A program made the translations under genes and the position numbers. The notes under the pieces were generated by a model, which had not been told where the DNA came from, searched no databases, and was given only the letters and a program-made list of their open reading frames with translations. From Ancylostoma caninum (Eukaryota; Nematoda; Chromadorea; Rhabditida; Ancylostomatidae), in assembly GCA_037903475.1 (NCBI GenBank), contig JBAJFG010000621.1, positions 1-64,000 of the forward strand: a stretch of 64,000 nt of DNA, given 5' to 3'. This document shows positions 1 to 11,927 of this stretch, piece after piece. Position 1 is the first letter of the stretch; each line of letters starts with the position of its first letter.

Positions 1-1810
1 GTCGTCAAGACACATCACATGTTCGGTTCACCTGCTCTTAATAGTTTAACTAACTTAACTTGGCGTGAGTGGCAGCGTCCCTGATCCTCGGCTATTCAGA
101 TAGGGTGGAGCTCCTTACTAAATTCCTTTCTGTTGTCAATCATCTTAATTTTTCGACCTAGGTATACGTAGCTGGAGTATTCAAATATGGTCGTTCTCTC
201 AAGCGAGAATGGGTTATCGTTTTTCATTAACATCGTGTTTGCTAGATTCGGTTGGAGACAGACCTCTCCACACGTGTCGTCGAAGTCTGCCAGCACCTGT
301 TCTGCTTGGCTAACGGTTGGCGTATTAATGCTGATGGATGTCATTAGCGAAGCGAAGATGCTTAAAGGCAGCACCTGCCCAAATCTTCGTGTTCGAGATT
401 TCGCTGGATTCTCGGGTTTTGAGGGACCTGGAACTCATATCCAACAGTGAAATATCGCGAAATATACGAGAAATTTACAAAATCGTGGTACTGTTTCTCG
501 TGCGATCAAGCGCGCTTCGTTTGACACTCATAGGTCCCGCCACGCGGAGGGCACACACGCTTGTAGAGACCGCGGCCCTTGTGCGCTGGCGCATACAAGG
601 CTGCTGTGTTCGCGGTGTTGCCGACTTCATTTTGGATTTCCTCGCAGGTAAGTCACAATTTTTTGTATTCGCTGAACTTTTGTGTTGTGCTAAGAGTGTG
701 TTCCGCTACCAACCTTTGACTTTGACGTTTGTTGTTGTAACGACGTTTGACTCGGGGTCGAGGATTTCGATGGGTGCTGCCTTCAAGTTACCGACCGTCG
801 GCTTGCACTGCCATGGTATCCCCTTTTAGTCTTCGCATGACGTCCTCGAGAATGACATTCGCGTGGAGCAGTGTCACCTTGTCGAAGCCCTCTTTTGACG
901 TCGACGGTGATGTTGGTGTGGGATGGCGAAATTCTGGACGTGAAATTGCTGCAAAGTCCACGAAATATCTTTGTGTATTGAGTAGATAGGTTGTGGTCAA
1001 CCAAGGCTTCTAGGACCGCTTCTACCTCGGCGTAGTCCAAGACTTTCTTTGAATGGATAAATGGGACAGAGGGGAACTTGCACTCTTGCGACACATCAGA
1101 AAGTTTAGTGATCGAGCTTTTGTCGTACCGAATCCTTTTCGGAGTCCTGCTTGCTCGTAGGGCTATCCTTCTTTCTTTTGATCCCTTTGGGGATCGCTCC
1201 CGTTAAGAGCTTGCCGGCGACGGAAAGTAGACAGATACGGCGATAGCTGCCGATGGCATGCCTCTCTCCATTTTTGTACAGTTCCGCTGGTGAGGTTCCT
1301 TGAATTCTGGCAGGTACTGCGAGAAAAGCCTGCCCAATGTATTGGTAAGAATTAATGGTAGATTCTTTAGAGGTTCAGCTCGGATCCTGCCTGGTGTGCT
1401 GGACGGTTTTTCACTGATGGTATGTATGACTTCGGAATGCACAATCGACGGGAACGACATATCCACCTTCCCTAAGATGGTATGTAGGGGAGCAGATGCG
1501 CCTATGAAAGAGACCCTAGGAAAAGTTGTGGAGGAAAAGTTGTGGATGACCTTCTCCATTACCCGTCCAAGTGAAGAAATTGTACTGACTGAGCGATGGT
1601 CGGCATTCATTTTGTTCTTACGATTGAAAAAGTGTCAGTGGGCGCTGAGGATGCTTTTTCCTATCTGCGGCTTCGTCTCCTGCTGCTCGTCCCAGTTTGA
1701 AGTCTTCTTTTATGGCTTCTCTACACAGTTTTGCGAGGTCAGAGCTAACTACTACTTGCCTGCGGCTCCTGTGGCTACGCGCTGGCATATCAGCTCACGG
1801 GTTTCATAAG
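1..1810 (-). mobile_element. RTE-type LINE fragment, decayed, split by a MITE
   Basis: Minus-strand reading gives pieces of an RTE-clade reverse transcriptase in order. About 1810-1203 holds the linker between endonuclease and RT, with motifs such as VMEKVIHNF and RIRAEPLKNLP. About 1094-790 holds KVLDYAEVEAVLEALVDH and VKRGLRQGDT, the RT palm region. About 374-96 holds HLRFANDI, then VSQAEQVLADFD and SSYVYLGRKI, the part after the catalytic box. Several frameshifts and stops interrupt it and the YADD-equivalent reads as a diverged FAND, so it cannot be active. The break at 362-786 is a MITE inserted between the DGR and HLRFAND motifs. The element runs off the left edge of the window. RTE assignment rests on these motifs, which are typical of nematode RTE elements. 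Confidence 0.85.
362..786. mobile_element. MITE, copy 1 of a TTAAAGGCAGCA family
   Basis: Starts TTAAAGGCAGCACCTGCC and ends with the inverted form (GGGTGCTGCCTTCAA). Similar termini occur at 5747-6048 and 39564-40034. It interrupts the RTE reverse transcriptase, which fixes its approximate ends. No transposase is present. The exact terminal base and target-site duplication could not be fixed for this copy. Confidence 0.65.
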
Positions 1811-3219
1811 GCTGTGTGGTTCTCTACTGGCTCTTTAGAGTACGGAGGGTACTAAAAAACGTTCTATGCGCGCTCAACTATGAAGGTCAGCCCAATGGAA
1901 AAGTTTTCGACAATGTCGATTTGGCCACATATGAACTGAAGGTGTCAGATGTTGCTTCTTTTGACGAGAGAAGGATGCAAGATATCCATAGTAACGAGAA
2001 ACATTTCAAAGCGTATCTCTGTCTATGTTAGGTCAAGGATACTAAATCATTCGAAATTTGTTCTCAATTTCTGCCACAATGCGAGTGAATTGGGGAACCT
2101 TCAGACAACTATCAGTTATTCAACTGTTCCATTTGACAGCTACGGTTTTCTTGTCAGCCCACCATAGCACCTACAAAAATATTGTTGGAGTATCCTGTTG
2201 GATTCTGTTGGAGTCACGATTCTGTAGGAGTCGTGAATATCTTGTTGAAGTCGTGATCACCATCCAACATGGTCAACAGTAGCATACCTTCAGAGAAAAA
2301 AAAGTAGGTTGAGTTTTTGTTACGGGAGGAGATTTAATTGAAACGATTGTCTACATGTGCCCTTTCCCCCACCTGGAATTTCCACGGTCTGGAATGCCAA
2401 ACTTCAACACCGAAAACTCGAAAGAACTTGAAATATCCAATTAATGAGAAGGCTACACTCGCAGGAAAGGAAAAAGCTCACGAAAGATTGTTCAAACGCT
2501 TACAAGTGAAAGAAGTTGTGCTTACAAAGTTCAACGCTTACAGAAATTATACCACCGACGTTCGAGAAAATATTTTGCTTTATTTTTTACGGTTCAGAAT
2601 TTAGAATAGAATTGTCCTCGCAGGGTATTCTCTTATATATCTTACTCGCTGAGATCAGCTCTATTGTTTCAACATAGATGGTCCTCGTTTTAGGTATATA
2701 CCATTTTAATGTAAAATTACAATGGCGCCAGGCCAGGAATGAGCGTGAGCGAATACAAGTTTCACGTCGATCAGAACAATGGTCCGGATAGTGGATGGCC
2801 GAAAATGACGGCATAACGGATCCCAGATAACGAATAAGGGCTAAGGGTCCCTCCAAGACAATCCAGGAGACCTGAACGATAATTTTCCTTCTCTTAATTA
2901 TTACCTTGTTCAAATACCAAAACTTCTCATGGAAGTTGATGGAATAGGAGCTCGGATAAGTAGCACAAACTTCGTTTTTGATTAATGACTACTTTACTCT
3001 AGGGAAAAAGTGGGAATTGAGTGTACCCGACTTCTGCCTCGAACAGCAGATAGGAAGCCTACAGAATGGTTATACGGATAGCCGTATACGAATAAGTCGC
3101 TCATTTCTGGTAGAGAAATACGATAAACGTTGACGGGAGAGTAGAGACAGACTATGTTAATGGGACCATTTTATCGGGTTTCGATATTTTAGACGCTCAA
3201 TCAACTTAAACCCACTCAC
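1811..3219. other. No gene recognised; one TTATCCG-type repeat
   Basis: No convincing exon was seen except that further 3' exons of BPI-like gene A could lie here. About 2765-2850 (minus strand) carries TTATCTGGGATCCGTTATG and ACTATCCGGA, a diverged copy of the TTATCCG-rich repeat also found near 28.9 kb and 46.7 kb. Confidence 0.4.
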
Positions 3220-6200
3220 CGCTGTCTTTATTCGTTTTGAAGCTACATCGATCGCTGCTAGTACGTTTAAATCGACACATACCATATCTTTAATAGGTTT
3301 CACCACTGAGTCGACTCCACTCGAACTAAAATGGGCCGTTAATGTTTCATCGACGAAACAAGTGATTTTTCAAAAATCAGACAAGGACAGTGCCAGATGC
3401 AGACGCGGGAATAAGAATGGAGGACAGCCGGGATAAAATTGGATGGATTAACAATATGTGTATTCTCCGCTACTTCTGGACTCGTGCCGCCCAATTTTCA
3501 TGGGTTATTAAGACGTAGTCGTAAAGCAAGAAATTAAGCTAGCACAAAATTGTTAGCTTTCTGATAAATTGCACCCTCACCGCCTTCATTGCTCCTGCAT
3601 CCAATACTACAGAGTATTGTGAAGGTTTGGACAGAAAGTAAGAACACAAGAAACTGTAGCGACTCACCTTCTGGGCTTCACGGCAACACGAAGAAAACCA
3701 CCTTGCGCTTTCCAATCAATGTCAAAATGAGTGTAATTCTTGGATATCAACATTTGCTTTAGATTTTGCAGACGAGGATTCACGTGGCGTTCAACTGCCT
3801 CTTTCAGCTGAAGTTTGCTCTGTGTGGATCGAGGCGACTAGCTCATATAGCACTTATCAATTGAATGTTGTTACCATCCTCGGCACTTCACTCATGAGCT
3901 TGGAATTAACAGTCTGTTCCACCTTGCCTCTCCTAGAATTAAGCCAAACTCTCAGACCGTGGGTGAACTCAACACGGAGCTTTGAATCCACGGACACATA
4001 TGGAATAAATTTAAAATCGTTCCATGCCAGTCTGACGTGGATTCGTGCGCGTTCAGACTTTATTCTGCAATGCATCACTTATGATCTTGGAGAAGTGAAC
4101 ATAAGCTAGGAGACCTGCTTGACACTCTGAACTCACTTGACTTGCCCGCTTATTGGGAATATCCATGCTAATACTTTTACACTTGTAGTGGCTCCGAATT
4201 GCAAGTCCATCTAAATCACGGCTAAACTCATAATTGTTCATTAACACCTATCTTCGGTTATGCTTCTACTTACGCTCGAGTGAATACCGCCCGTATCATC
4301 ATGGAAGTAAGCACCCCACTTTGGCACATTGAAATAATCCACCCTTCCATTATAAACGCGATAACTGGCAAGCCCTTCCTGCAACAAAAAGAAGATCTTC
4401 TGTTTATTCAGCATTTGTCAACATATTTCAATACTACGTCGCCTACGATATAGTATCGTTGGCGATACACAAAAAAGACTCTGGTAAAAATCCGCAAGTC
4501 CACATATCACGGGAAACAGACCACTCTTTTTGAGCGGCCAGTGCTGAGATATACGCTTTATTGAACCACGCCCTCTAAAACGCGAATATGATATCAAATT
4601 TACCCTGATGCGCACTTTAATCGAGTCGCGTTGCTTTCTCCTAGACTCTCTTCAACCTCCAACCGCTCATTTAGGTTCAGCCGCTAAGCAGGCAATGTAA
4701 GCGCAAGGTGCTAACTCAAGGTTTCTGGATGATTTTCACATGTTTTGAGGGAATGTCTAACACAAAGGTGCGTTATGAGTACCACTTTTGCCCTTGAGTG
4801 TTTGGAACTCAGGAGAGATTTTCTGCTGTGAGGCTGAAGAGTGCACGGGGCATTTGGTCAAAACCGGAGAACTACAATGAAATACGCACCGAAGAATGAT
4901 GGCGAACGTTTTGATGCCGCAGAACTTGTTTTGCAGTTTTTTGTTGAGTAGAACACATTAGCTGTGTGCATTACTGCATCAGCCGCCCTGTTCAATGCGG
5001 TACTGTCCAAAAGAAACATACTCTGAATATTCTTCCAAATTCTTATGTGCGCAAATATTAAAGACTCCCAGTTTTGGTAGACACTGTGAACGCTCACTAG
5101 AAGCAGACGGAGTTGTACTGTACGTACATGTACTCTGCACCAGTTAGTTTTACAAACAGAATTTTTAAACCAGTGAAGTAAAAATCTCCGATGTAAATGT
5201 ATACACAACCACCTACGCATTGAAGTTTAGTTCACCAAAATTATATTTCTGGTGCATATGGGCTTGCATGTAGCAGGAAACTAGAGTGTATTGCAGACAT
5301 GCTGACATCTTCCAGGCTTACGGGTGTTCAACATGTCGGTAACTCCTTTGGAAACTTGGCTTTCCTTGAGTAATCCTCAAACACTTCGAGCTCTGTTTTG
5401 TTCCGCGTGTTGTCTCAAGATCATGCAAAAACTTCTCGATAATATTGGGTTTGCTAGTACCTTGATCGCTATGGATATGCTAGCTAAATTTGGAGCTGAA
5501 GAAAAAATCTCATGGTAATATTCATTTTACGTAGGGCTAAGCAACATCTGGCTTACCTCCGTCAAAAATCACACGGTTGAATAACGAAAACTGCCTGTCA
5601 TCACTCCTAGTCTCCCAGAGCAAAGATTCTTCAGCGATTTTTGCGAGCTCTCTTTTTCTGGTCAATCTTCAGCTTACTTGACTACCCTTAATTTGGTAAA
5701 GCATCACCCGCAACTCCGCCGAGAAACAATGAGGCTCGCTAACTATTTAAGGCAGCACCAGCCGAAATCCTCGACTCGGAGTTGTGAAGCCATAGCGGCG
5801 CGTGGTTTAGCCCAAAGGCAGTACGAAATGCGTTCAATTCTCAGGCTTTCGTGGCGGGACGTGCACACCCGACATCGGAGCACTCGTCTGCGCGCGAACA
5901 CGACCAGGCGTGTTGCGACGACAATTCCAGTTTCTCCGCAGGTAAGCCATCATTGTCTGTGTTCGTTTCACATTTATGATGTGCTGAGTCTGTACTTCAC
6001 CACCCGCACCTCAGTTCGGAGTCGAGGATTTCGGCTTGCTGCCTTTAAGGCAACCTTCGTACATTTGAGCGGAATCGAGTGTTGAGCAGTGAATTGTTCA
6101 TTCAACACCTGTAATTGTCAATTCCACAGTGAACTGTTAGGCACACAGATCCGCCCTTTTCCTTATCGGGCATGCCTCGTCGCTGGTCTACTTCTGTGGC

Positions 6201-6565
6201 TACGGACATCAGAGAAGGGCATCTATTCACGGTTCTCAATCTAGAAAGTTCGCTCCTTCATAGGCATAACAAAACAGAGAAATCGAATCCGGAAAACCTT
6301 ACATGCTCTTATCACTGCAGTTTCTTGGAGATAAACTGACTAACTAATTGATTTAGTAGCTGGCGACCCTCACGCCTTTTCCTTAAGAGATGTCTCAAAT
6401 GTGCGTTTGAAAATGATCCATACCTTTCCTCTAACTTCTGGGATCTTTATCGATCTTGCTGCTTCATTAATTATGCGCGCCTTTGTTTCGAGAAAGTTCC
6501 AGATCTTTGGCGATATAGTAAGAGTGAGTGCTTTGTCGACGTTGTGCTTGCCTTGATTGTCGCAC
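3220..6565 (-). CDS. BPI/LBP-like (TULIP fold) lipid-binding protein gene A, partial model
   Basis: Six minus-strand exons join in phase: 6424-6565, 4274-4378, 4137-4247, 3875-4057, 3668-3819, 3220-3325. Borders are GT-AG, for example GTAAGT after 4274 and GTGAGT after 3668. The first exon reads LTLTISPKIWNFLETKARI then SIKIPEVRGK, like the start of BPI domains, where a helix precedes a K-I-P motif. Later exons give VDYFNVPKW, LAWNDFKFIPYVSVDSK, VWLNSRRGKVEQTVNSKL and LKEAVERHVNPRLQNLK, matching the order of strands and the long helix in the BPI N-terminal half. Exon lengths and phases match gene B almost exactly. The signal-peptide exon and the C-terminal half were not found. The 2-kb first intron holds a MITE. 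Family assignment is inferred from pattern, not from a search; BPI-like proteins bind lipids and are usually secreted. Confidence 0.6.
5747..6048. mobile_element. MITE, copy 2 of the TTAAAGGCAGCA family
   Basis: Terminal inverted repeats TTAAGGCAGCACCAGCCG at the left and the complement of CGGCTTGCTGCCTTTAA at the right. The inner arm, TCGAGGATTTCGGCT, pairs with AGCCGAAATCCTCGA. A shared block (TTCACATTTATGATGTGCTG) also occurs in copy 3. It lies in the first intron of BPI-like gene A. Confidence 0.7.
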
Positions 6566-6864
6566 CTTAAAAAAAGGTAGATTTACGATTCGCATCAAGT
6601 GCTGGCTTGGTGCTTTATATTTCACAGCAGCCATTCTTCAAAGATAATTCCAGAATGTGTCACTAGCAATTCACATCTGGCTCAGAAAGCGCCTTTTGTG
6701 AACGGTCTGGTAGACCAAAAATAGTGTCACTTTCGAATACGGGTTACATCGCGAAACCTGTAAAGCGAGGAGAACTCGAACTCCGAAAAATGTTTGGAGA
6801 GGGAACTGCTTACGAAAAGCGAGAACCCCTATTGTTTGACGAATTTTTTCTTGATGATGTAAAC

Positions 6865-8429
6865 TAGAGTTTTACATTCGAAAATATTTTTCGAATATTC
6901 GAATATTCGAATTTTCAAGTATCTAGGGACCTTCGAATTCTCGAATTTCTGCGAACCACCGAATTTTCGAATATTGGAACTTTCGAATTTTTTGGGCCCA
7001 CCGAATTTTCGAGCATTCGAATTTTCGGATTTCTAGAGATCCTCGAATTTTCGAATATTCGAACTTCCAAATATTCGAATGTTCGAATATTTATCCGAAT
7101 ATCATTCCATTTGGTAAAAACATTTTCCACCTATGTATGTAAGCAAACAATGCGATATGTCTCCCAGTCACAGCGGGCATAAAAGTTTTCGGGTAGTAAG
7201 TTTCATTTGCCGTTTTAGAATTTCTTGTAACTTTCTCATAAGTGGAAGCTTGTGCTGCTGTGGAGTTTGTCCCTTATCAGTTTTAAAATTGCAACTGGTT
7301 GAAATTCCTAATTGTAAGCTTAAGAACGCTTATCTCACTTGAGGTCTGTAACCATCATTGAAAGATCGTAAAGTGGATGAAACCCTTCTAACGTGAGAAG
7401 ACTTTCGCTTTAATATCTCTGTGTTGTAGTTTAACAAAACGAGCCATGGTAGTGAATGTAGAGGTTTTGACGCGGTGAAAATAATGTTGGGTACAATGGT
7501 TCAATTACCTTGATCATGAATGAGTTTCCAGCTATCATCAAAAAATCGTCAGCGACATAAAAAAAAAACACTGCGTGTTATCCCGTTCCTCATTATTACT
7601 TCTGTTTATCAGGTACAGCTGCATGCTTGTACGTTGAATGTCAAAACCAACAGAACTTCTGTAACAAGAAGTCGGAGTATGTTTGGGCTGAAAGATTAAT
7701 AAGAGGATCTCAAAATTTTGTGTGAACTTCGAATTCCATAACTGACGGTTATGTACTTAGGAAGAGTTTCAACGAAGCTGTAATCGGAGCTGTACTCGGA
7801 AATCAGCTAAATATAAGGAGGAATGCTGTGTAAAAGTTATTATTGTAGTTTGCAGTTTACTTACATAGTTCTGGAGGAAAGGCTTGAATAATCAGAAGTT
7901 TAGTTGAAACCGCTGGTTTTTCAAGTATCTAGAAAAACACATACGCACGTTTTATCGGAGATCATCGTCGCCAACGTCGTATAATTCGCAGAATTGCAGT
8001 TTCAAAGCTTTCAAATGCAGTTGGCGACTCTCAAATACAAGACACGTACAAAGATATGCGCAGGTTGTTGGAAAAATTGAGATTGAAATGAGAAATCGAA
8101 CTGGGATTTCAATTGGAATGGGTCTTCAGCAGGAAAATGGAACTGAAATAACAGTTGCGAAGCAAAACAATTCCATATATTCGAATTTCCGGCCTAAAAT
8201 ATTCGAATATTCGAATTTTCGAATAATCCCAGACCGTCGAATTTCCGAATATTCGAATTTTCGAATATTGCGGGGCCATCGAATTTTCGAATATTCGGAT
8301 TTTCGAATTTCTCGGTACCCCCGATTTTTCGAATATTCGAACTTTCGAATTCTTCGGAACCTCCGAATTTTCGTATATTCGAACATTCGAATAAATATTC
8401 GAATTTTATTCGATTCGGTCAAAACTCTA
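6865..8429. mobile_element. Non-autonomous hAT-type element with TTCGAA arrays
   Basis: Both ends read TAGAGTTTT inward, and a perfect 8-bp duplication ATGTAAAC flanks them (6857-6864 and 8430-8437). Eight-base duplications with TAGAG-type termini are typical of hAT transposons. Each end carries about 240 bases of repeats built on TTCGAA and ATTCGAATTTTCGAAT (about 6880-7106 and 8176-8416). The middle, about 1.07 kb, has no transposase and no recognisable gene. Both arrays run in the same direction in detail but are nearly palindromic. Confidence 0.8.
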
Positions 8430-8437
8430 ATGTAAAC

Positions 8438-9302
8438 CTACAAAGTAGCCTTGAGTTTACTTTGGAGCGTATAAATGTCGAAGTTGGTCTGCATAGGCAG
8501 AAAGGCTTGGCGTTTATGAATCAATAATATTGGAAATATTGGATTAAACTGAATAACAAAAACCATAAAGACAAAAGGACAAGGTAAATTAGCTCGACAA
8601 GTGAATCTCCTTCAGCTTGGAGCACGAAAACGGGTGAAAATTTTCGGCATTTTTGAACAAAACGACACTGCTTAACCCAGAAGAACAAAAATGAGAATTC
8701 TCCTTTCCCTCACTGTACTGGAATACCATAACTCCGTCCAGCGATTAGCCCGCTTTTTGCTGGAAGAATGTCTGATTTTTGACATGATGCTCGAAGCGTC
8801 GATCGTCACTTTATCGCCGCTTGCTTTTCATGCTTCTAACCTGTTGGCGCAGCCAAGCTACCCTAGATGGCAAAGCTGTGCCGGTAGTATGGTGGCATAC
8901 GTGAATTCTTGGTACCTTCTTTGGTGATTTTTTGAGAAACAATACTCAAAATTTTCTCATTCAAAATCACTTTCTTTTCACAATTGATGACTTCATAGTT
9001 GGCAACATGTGCGCGTAATCCACAATCGGCGCAGCACTTTTACATCGTGGACAGGAAGTGTTCACCTAATCGGATAGTTGAAACAGCGAAGACATGTTAC
9101 GCTTACAGTTGCACATCTGTGAAGTTCGACACCACAACTTTTAGGTCCGTGCATACAGAACACGATGTTCGCCCGCAGTTGAACTGTGGAGTTGTACATG
9201 CGAAGTCGGTACCATTCGTGACCTTAATCAACAGAATATCGTCCACGCTATGAAGAAATAACAATACAAAGGATGTTTAAAACAACGGGTAGTTGTTTTG
9301 AA
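8438..9302. other. No gene recognised
   Basis: Short open frames only, with no splice-consistent exon or known motif. Nothing else was seen. Confidence 0.4.
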
Positions 9303-9433
9303 CTAGCGCCCCTTCGGGACGCTAGAAAGTGGGGTGGGGCAGCCACTTGAGGTACGTGGAAAAGTTTCGCTCATGTGAAATGCCTAGAGAATTGAGAAGA
9401 AAGAAAGACTAATCATTAACTGAGCTCCAATAC

Positions 9434-9984
9434 GGGCACTATTCGGCTAGTTCTGCCCCAAAATTTTGAAGTAAAAATTTCCGCCCAAACTCCGCCTAGG
9501 AGGGTTATTTGAGGTGCTGAACACGAATACCGTATCCATTTTGCACTGTAACTCCGTTTTTGAAGGGTTACGGTAGGTATACTGTGGATATGGTACCTCA
9601 CAGAATCCTCTCAAACTTTACATAGAGTGGTTGTTTTGAGCGCTGATCACGAATATCGTGTCCGATTTACACCGCAACCTCATTTTCAAAGAGATACGGT
9701 AGTTTTACGGCAAGAAATTGGCAGAAAATGTCGGTTTCGGGGAGAAAGTGAAGCGTGCATGCAATCGGCGATCAGGGCCTAAAACAACCCCTATATGCAA
9801 AGTTTGAGAGCATTCTGTGGAATACGGTATCCGCGGCATAGCTACCGTAACCCTACAGAAACGGAGTTACGGTATAAAATGAATATGATATTCGTGTTCA
9901 GTACCTCAAATAACCCCCGTACACGAAGTTTGGACAGATTTTTTTCGTCGAAATTTTTGGGGCAGAACTAGCCGAATAGTGCCC
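9434..9984. mobile_element. Foldback element inside the Helitron
   Basis: Left end GGGCACTATTCGGCTAGTTC pairs with the complement at 9950-9984. The inverted arms are about 220-230 bases with indels and the spacer is about 110 bases. AATAC occurs on both sides (9429-9433 and 9986-9990, one extra base on the right), a possible target-site duplication. No coding capacity. Confidence 0.7.
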
Positions 9985-10309
9985 AAATACGGAACCCTCT
10001 TTATAAATTGCTTATATTCTACCAGTCTGGCCGCCTCACCAACGTCGGTCTTATACACTTCTCGTGTTCTATGCCTTCATGCAAATTCTGAATCACACAC
10101 CTACATGTAAAACTTTTCCGATACAGTGGTACTACCTACTGCTTTTTTTGAAAGTGCATTCATTCAACGTTTATGGACCCGTCATGGCCAGCCACTCCCA
10201 ACTCTGCACAGGTGTATCTTACAGTTGGCTTGAGAACCTGTGCACAACTCAGCATAACCAACGTAGTGCGAATAATCACTTTTTTCACACTACTGGGCCA
10301 CTGCAAACC

Positions 10310-10770
10310 GTTATCCTGGTGTTTTCCTCACTATTGGCCACTACGTATCCATTCATCATCCGTGCACCCATATCCTGGCGTTTTCTCGACTACTGGCCGT
10401 AGGCAGACCCATTCTTCATCTGAGGGCCCATATACTGACGTTTTACCCACTACTGGGCCGTGGCAGACCCATCCTCCATCCATTCACCCGTTTGGTGGCG
10501 TTTTCCCATTACTGAGCCACGGCGTACCTATTCTCCATCCGTGGCCCCTTATCCTGGTGTTTTCCCTACAATTGGCCACGGCAGACCCATTCTTCATCGT
10601 GGACCAGTATACTGGCGTCTCCCCCACTACTGGGCCAGGCTGACCCATCCTCCATCTGTGGACCCGTATACTGGCGTTTTCCCCACTATTGGGCCAGGGC
10701 AGACCCGTCCTCCATCCTTGGACCCGTATTTTGGCGTATCCCCATTGTTGGGGCACGGCGGACCCTTTGT
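10310..10770. repeat. About 60-bp minisatellite
   Basis: Seven to eight units, each with CCACTACTGGGCC, then CAGACCC, TTCTCCATC and CCCGTATCCTGGCG. The same unit forms the large array at 34925-36655 and occurs reversed near 24.1 and 45.2 kb. Open frames across it are a side effect of a unit length divisible by three. Confidence 0.85.
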
Positions 10771-11336
10771 TTTTTCCTGAACTATGGAGCCCCGGCACAT
10801 TTGTCCGTCATCAGTGCACCCGCACTACTTGTAAATCTCGAGAATAATGGAAGGAAATTAGGAAACATTTAGAGTTTGGTCAATTGCATGTGCTTTCAGG
10901 AAATGTCACAACTGCTTAGGATGACCCGTTCTTCATCCGTTCTTCTTGTGTATTGGATTGTACTGTCCTTCTTAGAAACACTGATCCTAGGACTCCCTAA
11001 TCTCTGCGGAACCTCGTGACTAAGTGCGCCAAACGTACATAGCCAAAACAAGGACTGAGTGCGCCCCATCGACCCCTCAAAATCCATCCATATGAAGAGT
11101 ATCACCTCCAGTGCACCGTGATTCCGTGGGAATACTGCTAAAGCGCTAACAGAGGGGCTACTCTGCTCCGTACACTGATGTTACGCAATGTCAAGTCGGT
11201 AAACATTCTCTCGCCCGGAGAGCTCGAGTAACCGCCGCGAAACCCTGAAGGCACTGTCTAAACCCCTCACTTTCATCATTGGAGACTGTATCCATTTTTC
11301 CGTCAGTGCCGCCCTTACGGTGCTTTGTTAAGAGGA

Positions 11337-11927
11337 TTCTCAGAAAACAGGAAGGAATTGGTGGATATTAAAATCACGCACGAACCCTTAGGTGTGTAAG
11401 TTGTGAATACCTTCTGAAAGTTTTTCTTGATATTTTTTTTTCAAAGGGTGAAATGTGAGATGGGAAGGAAGTAGTGTTCCTACAAAATAATTTCCTCCAT
11501 CTCGACGAGTCCTACTGTTTACTAAAAACAGAATGGGGACTCCAAATATGTATGTGCTTGGACTTCTAAAATTTTCACTTTTAAGGAGGTTATGGCATGT
11601 CAACGGTTTTTAGCGATTAATCCGTCGTCGACGGATTATTCTGTCGCGACGCGCCTGCTCCGCAGGTGTTATGGGCTGCAGTGTAGCCTTTGGAGTGGCC
11701 GGTGTGCAACATTTGGCCGGAAGGAAATATGAAAATATGAAGATTGGCTATGGGTACAATGAATTTTTTGCAGAAAAACCCCAGTGAGTCACTATGATTT
11801 TTATCTGGTCAGCTTCGAATTCTGGCGGTATTCGTTTGCTTCTTCTTCGACCAATTATCCACGCACATCATGTTGTTGGTGAGAGCCCGTCCTTCATCCC
11901 GTTTCATAAAGTGAAGCTATTCTCTCA
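11337..11927. other. No gene recognised
   Basis: Only short frames. Nothing supported by motif or splice pattern. Confidence 0.4.

Larger units (their letters stand above)
9303..11336 (-). mobile_element. Non-autonomous Helitron, copy 1 of family I
   Basis: Read on the minus strand it starts TCCTCTTAACAAAGC after a host A at 11337. It ends with a strong hairpin (stem CTAGCG/CGCTAG with a TTC loop inside CCC/GGG) whose last bases are CTAG, followed by a host T at 9302. A TC start, hairpin with CTRR end and insertion between A and T are Helitron hallmarks. The 3' 47 bases are shared with the copy at 34718-37177, and the 5' ends share CAAAGC-CCGTAAGGG. Inside are a 550-bp foldback and a 60-bp minisatellite. 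No Rep/helicase gene is present. Confidence 0.75.

Noticed and set aside
300..1800. Plus-strand frames of 163 and 169 codons
   Set aside because: They are shadows of the RTE reverse transcriptase and of the MITE on the opposite strand.
8088..8435. Overlapping 115- and 98-codon frames of Asn/Arg/Ile/Tyr/Ser repeats
   Set aside because: They are translations of the TTCGAA array of the hAT-type element on the two strands.
10173..10780. Frames of 106-156 codons rich in Pro, Ser and Gly
   Set aside because: They follow the Helitron copy 1 minisatellite and have no independent support.
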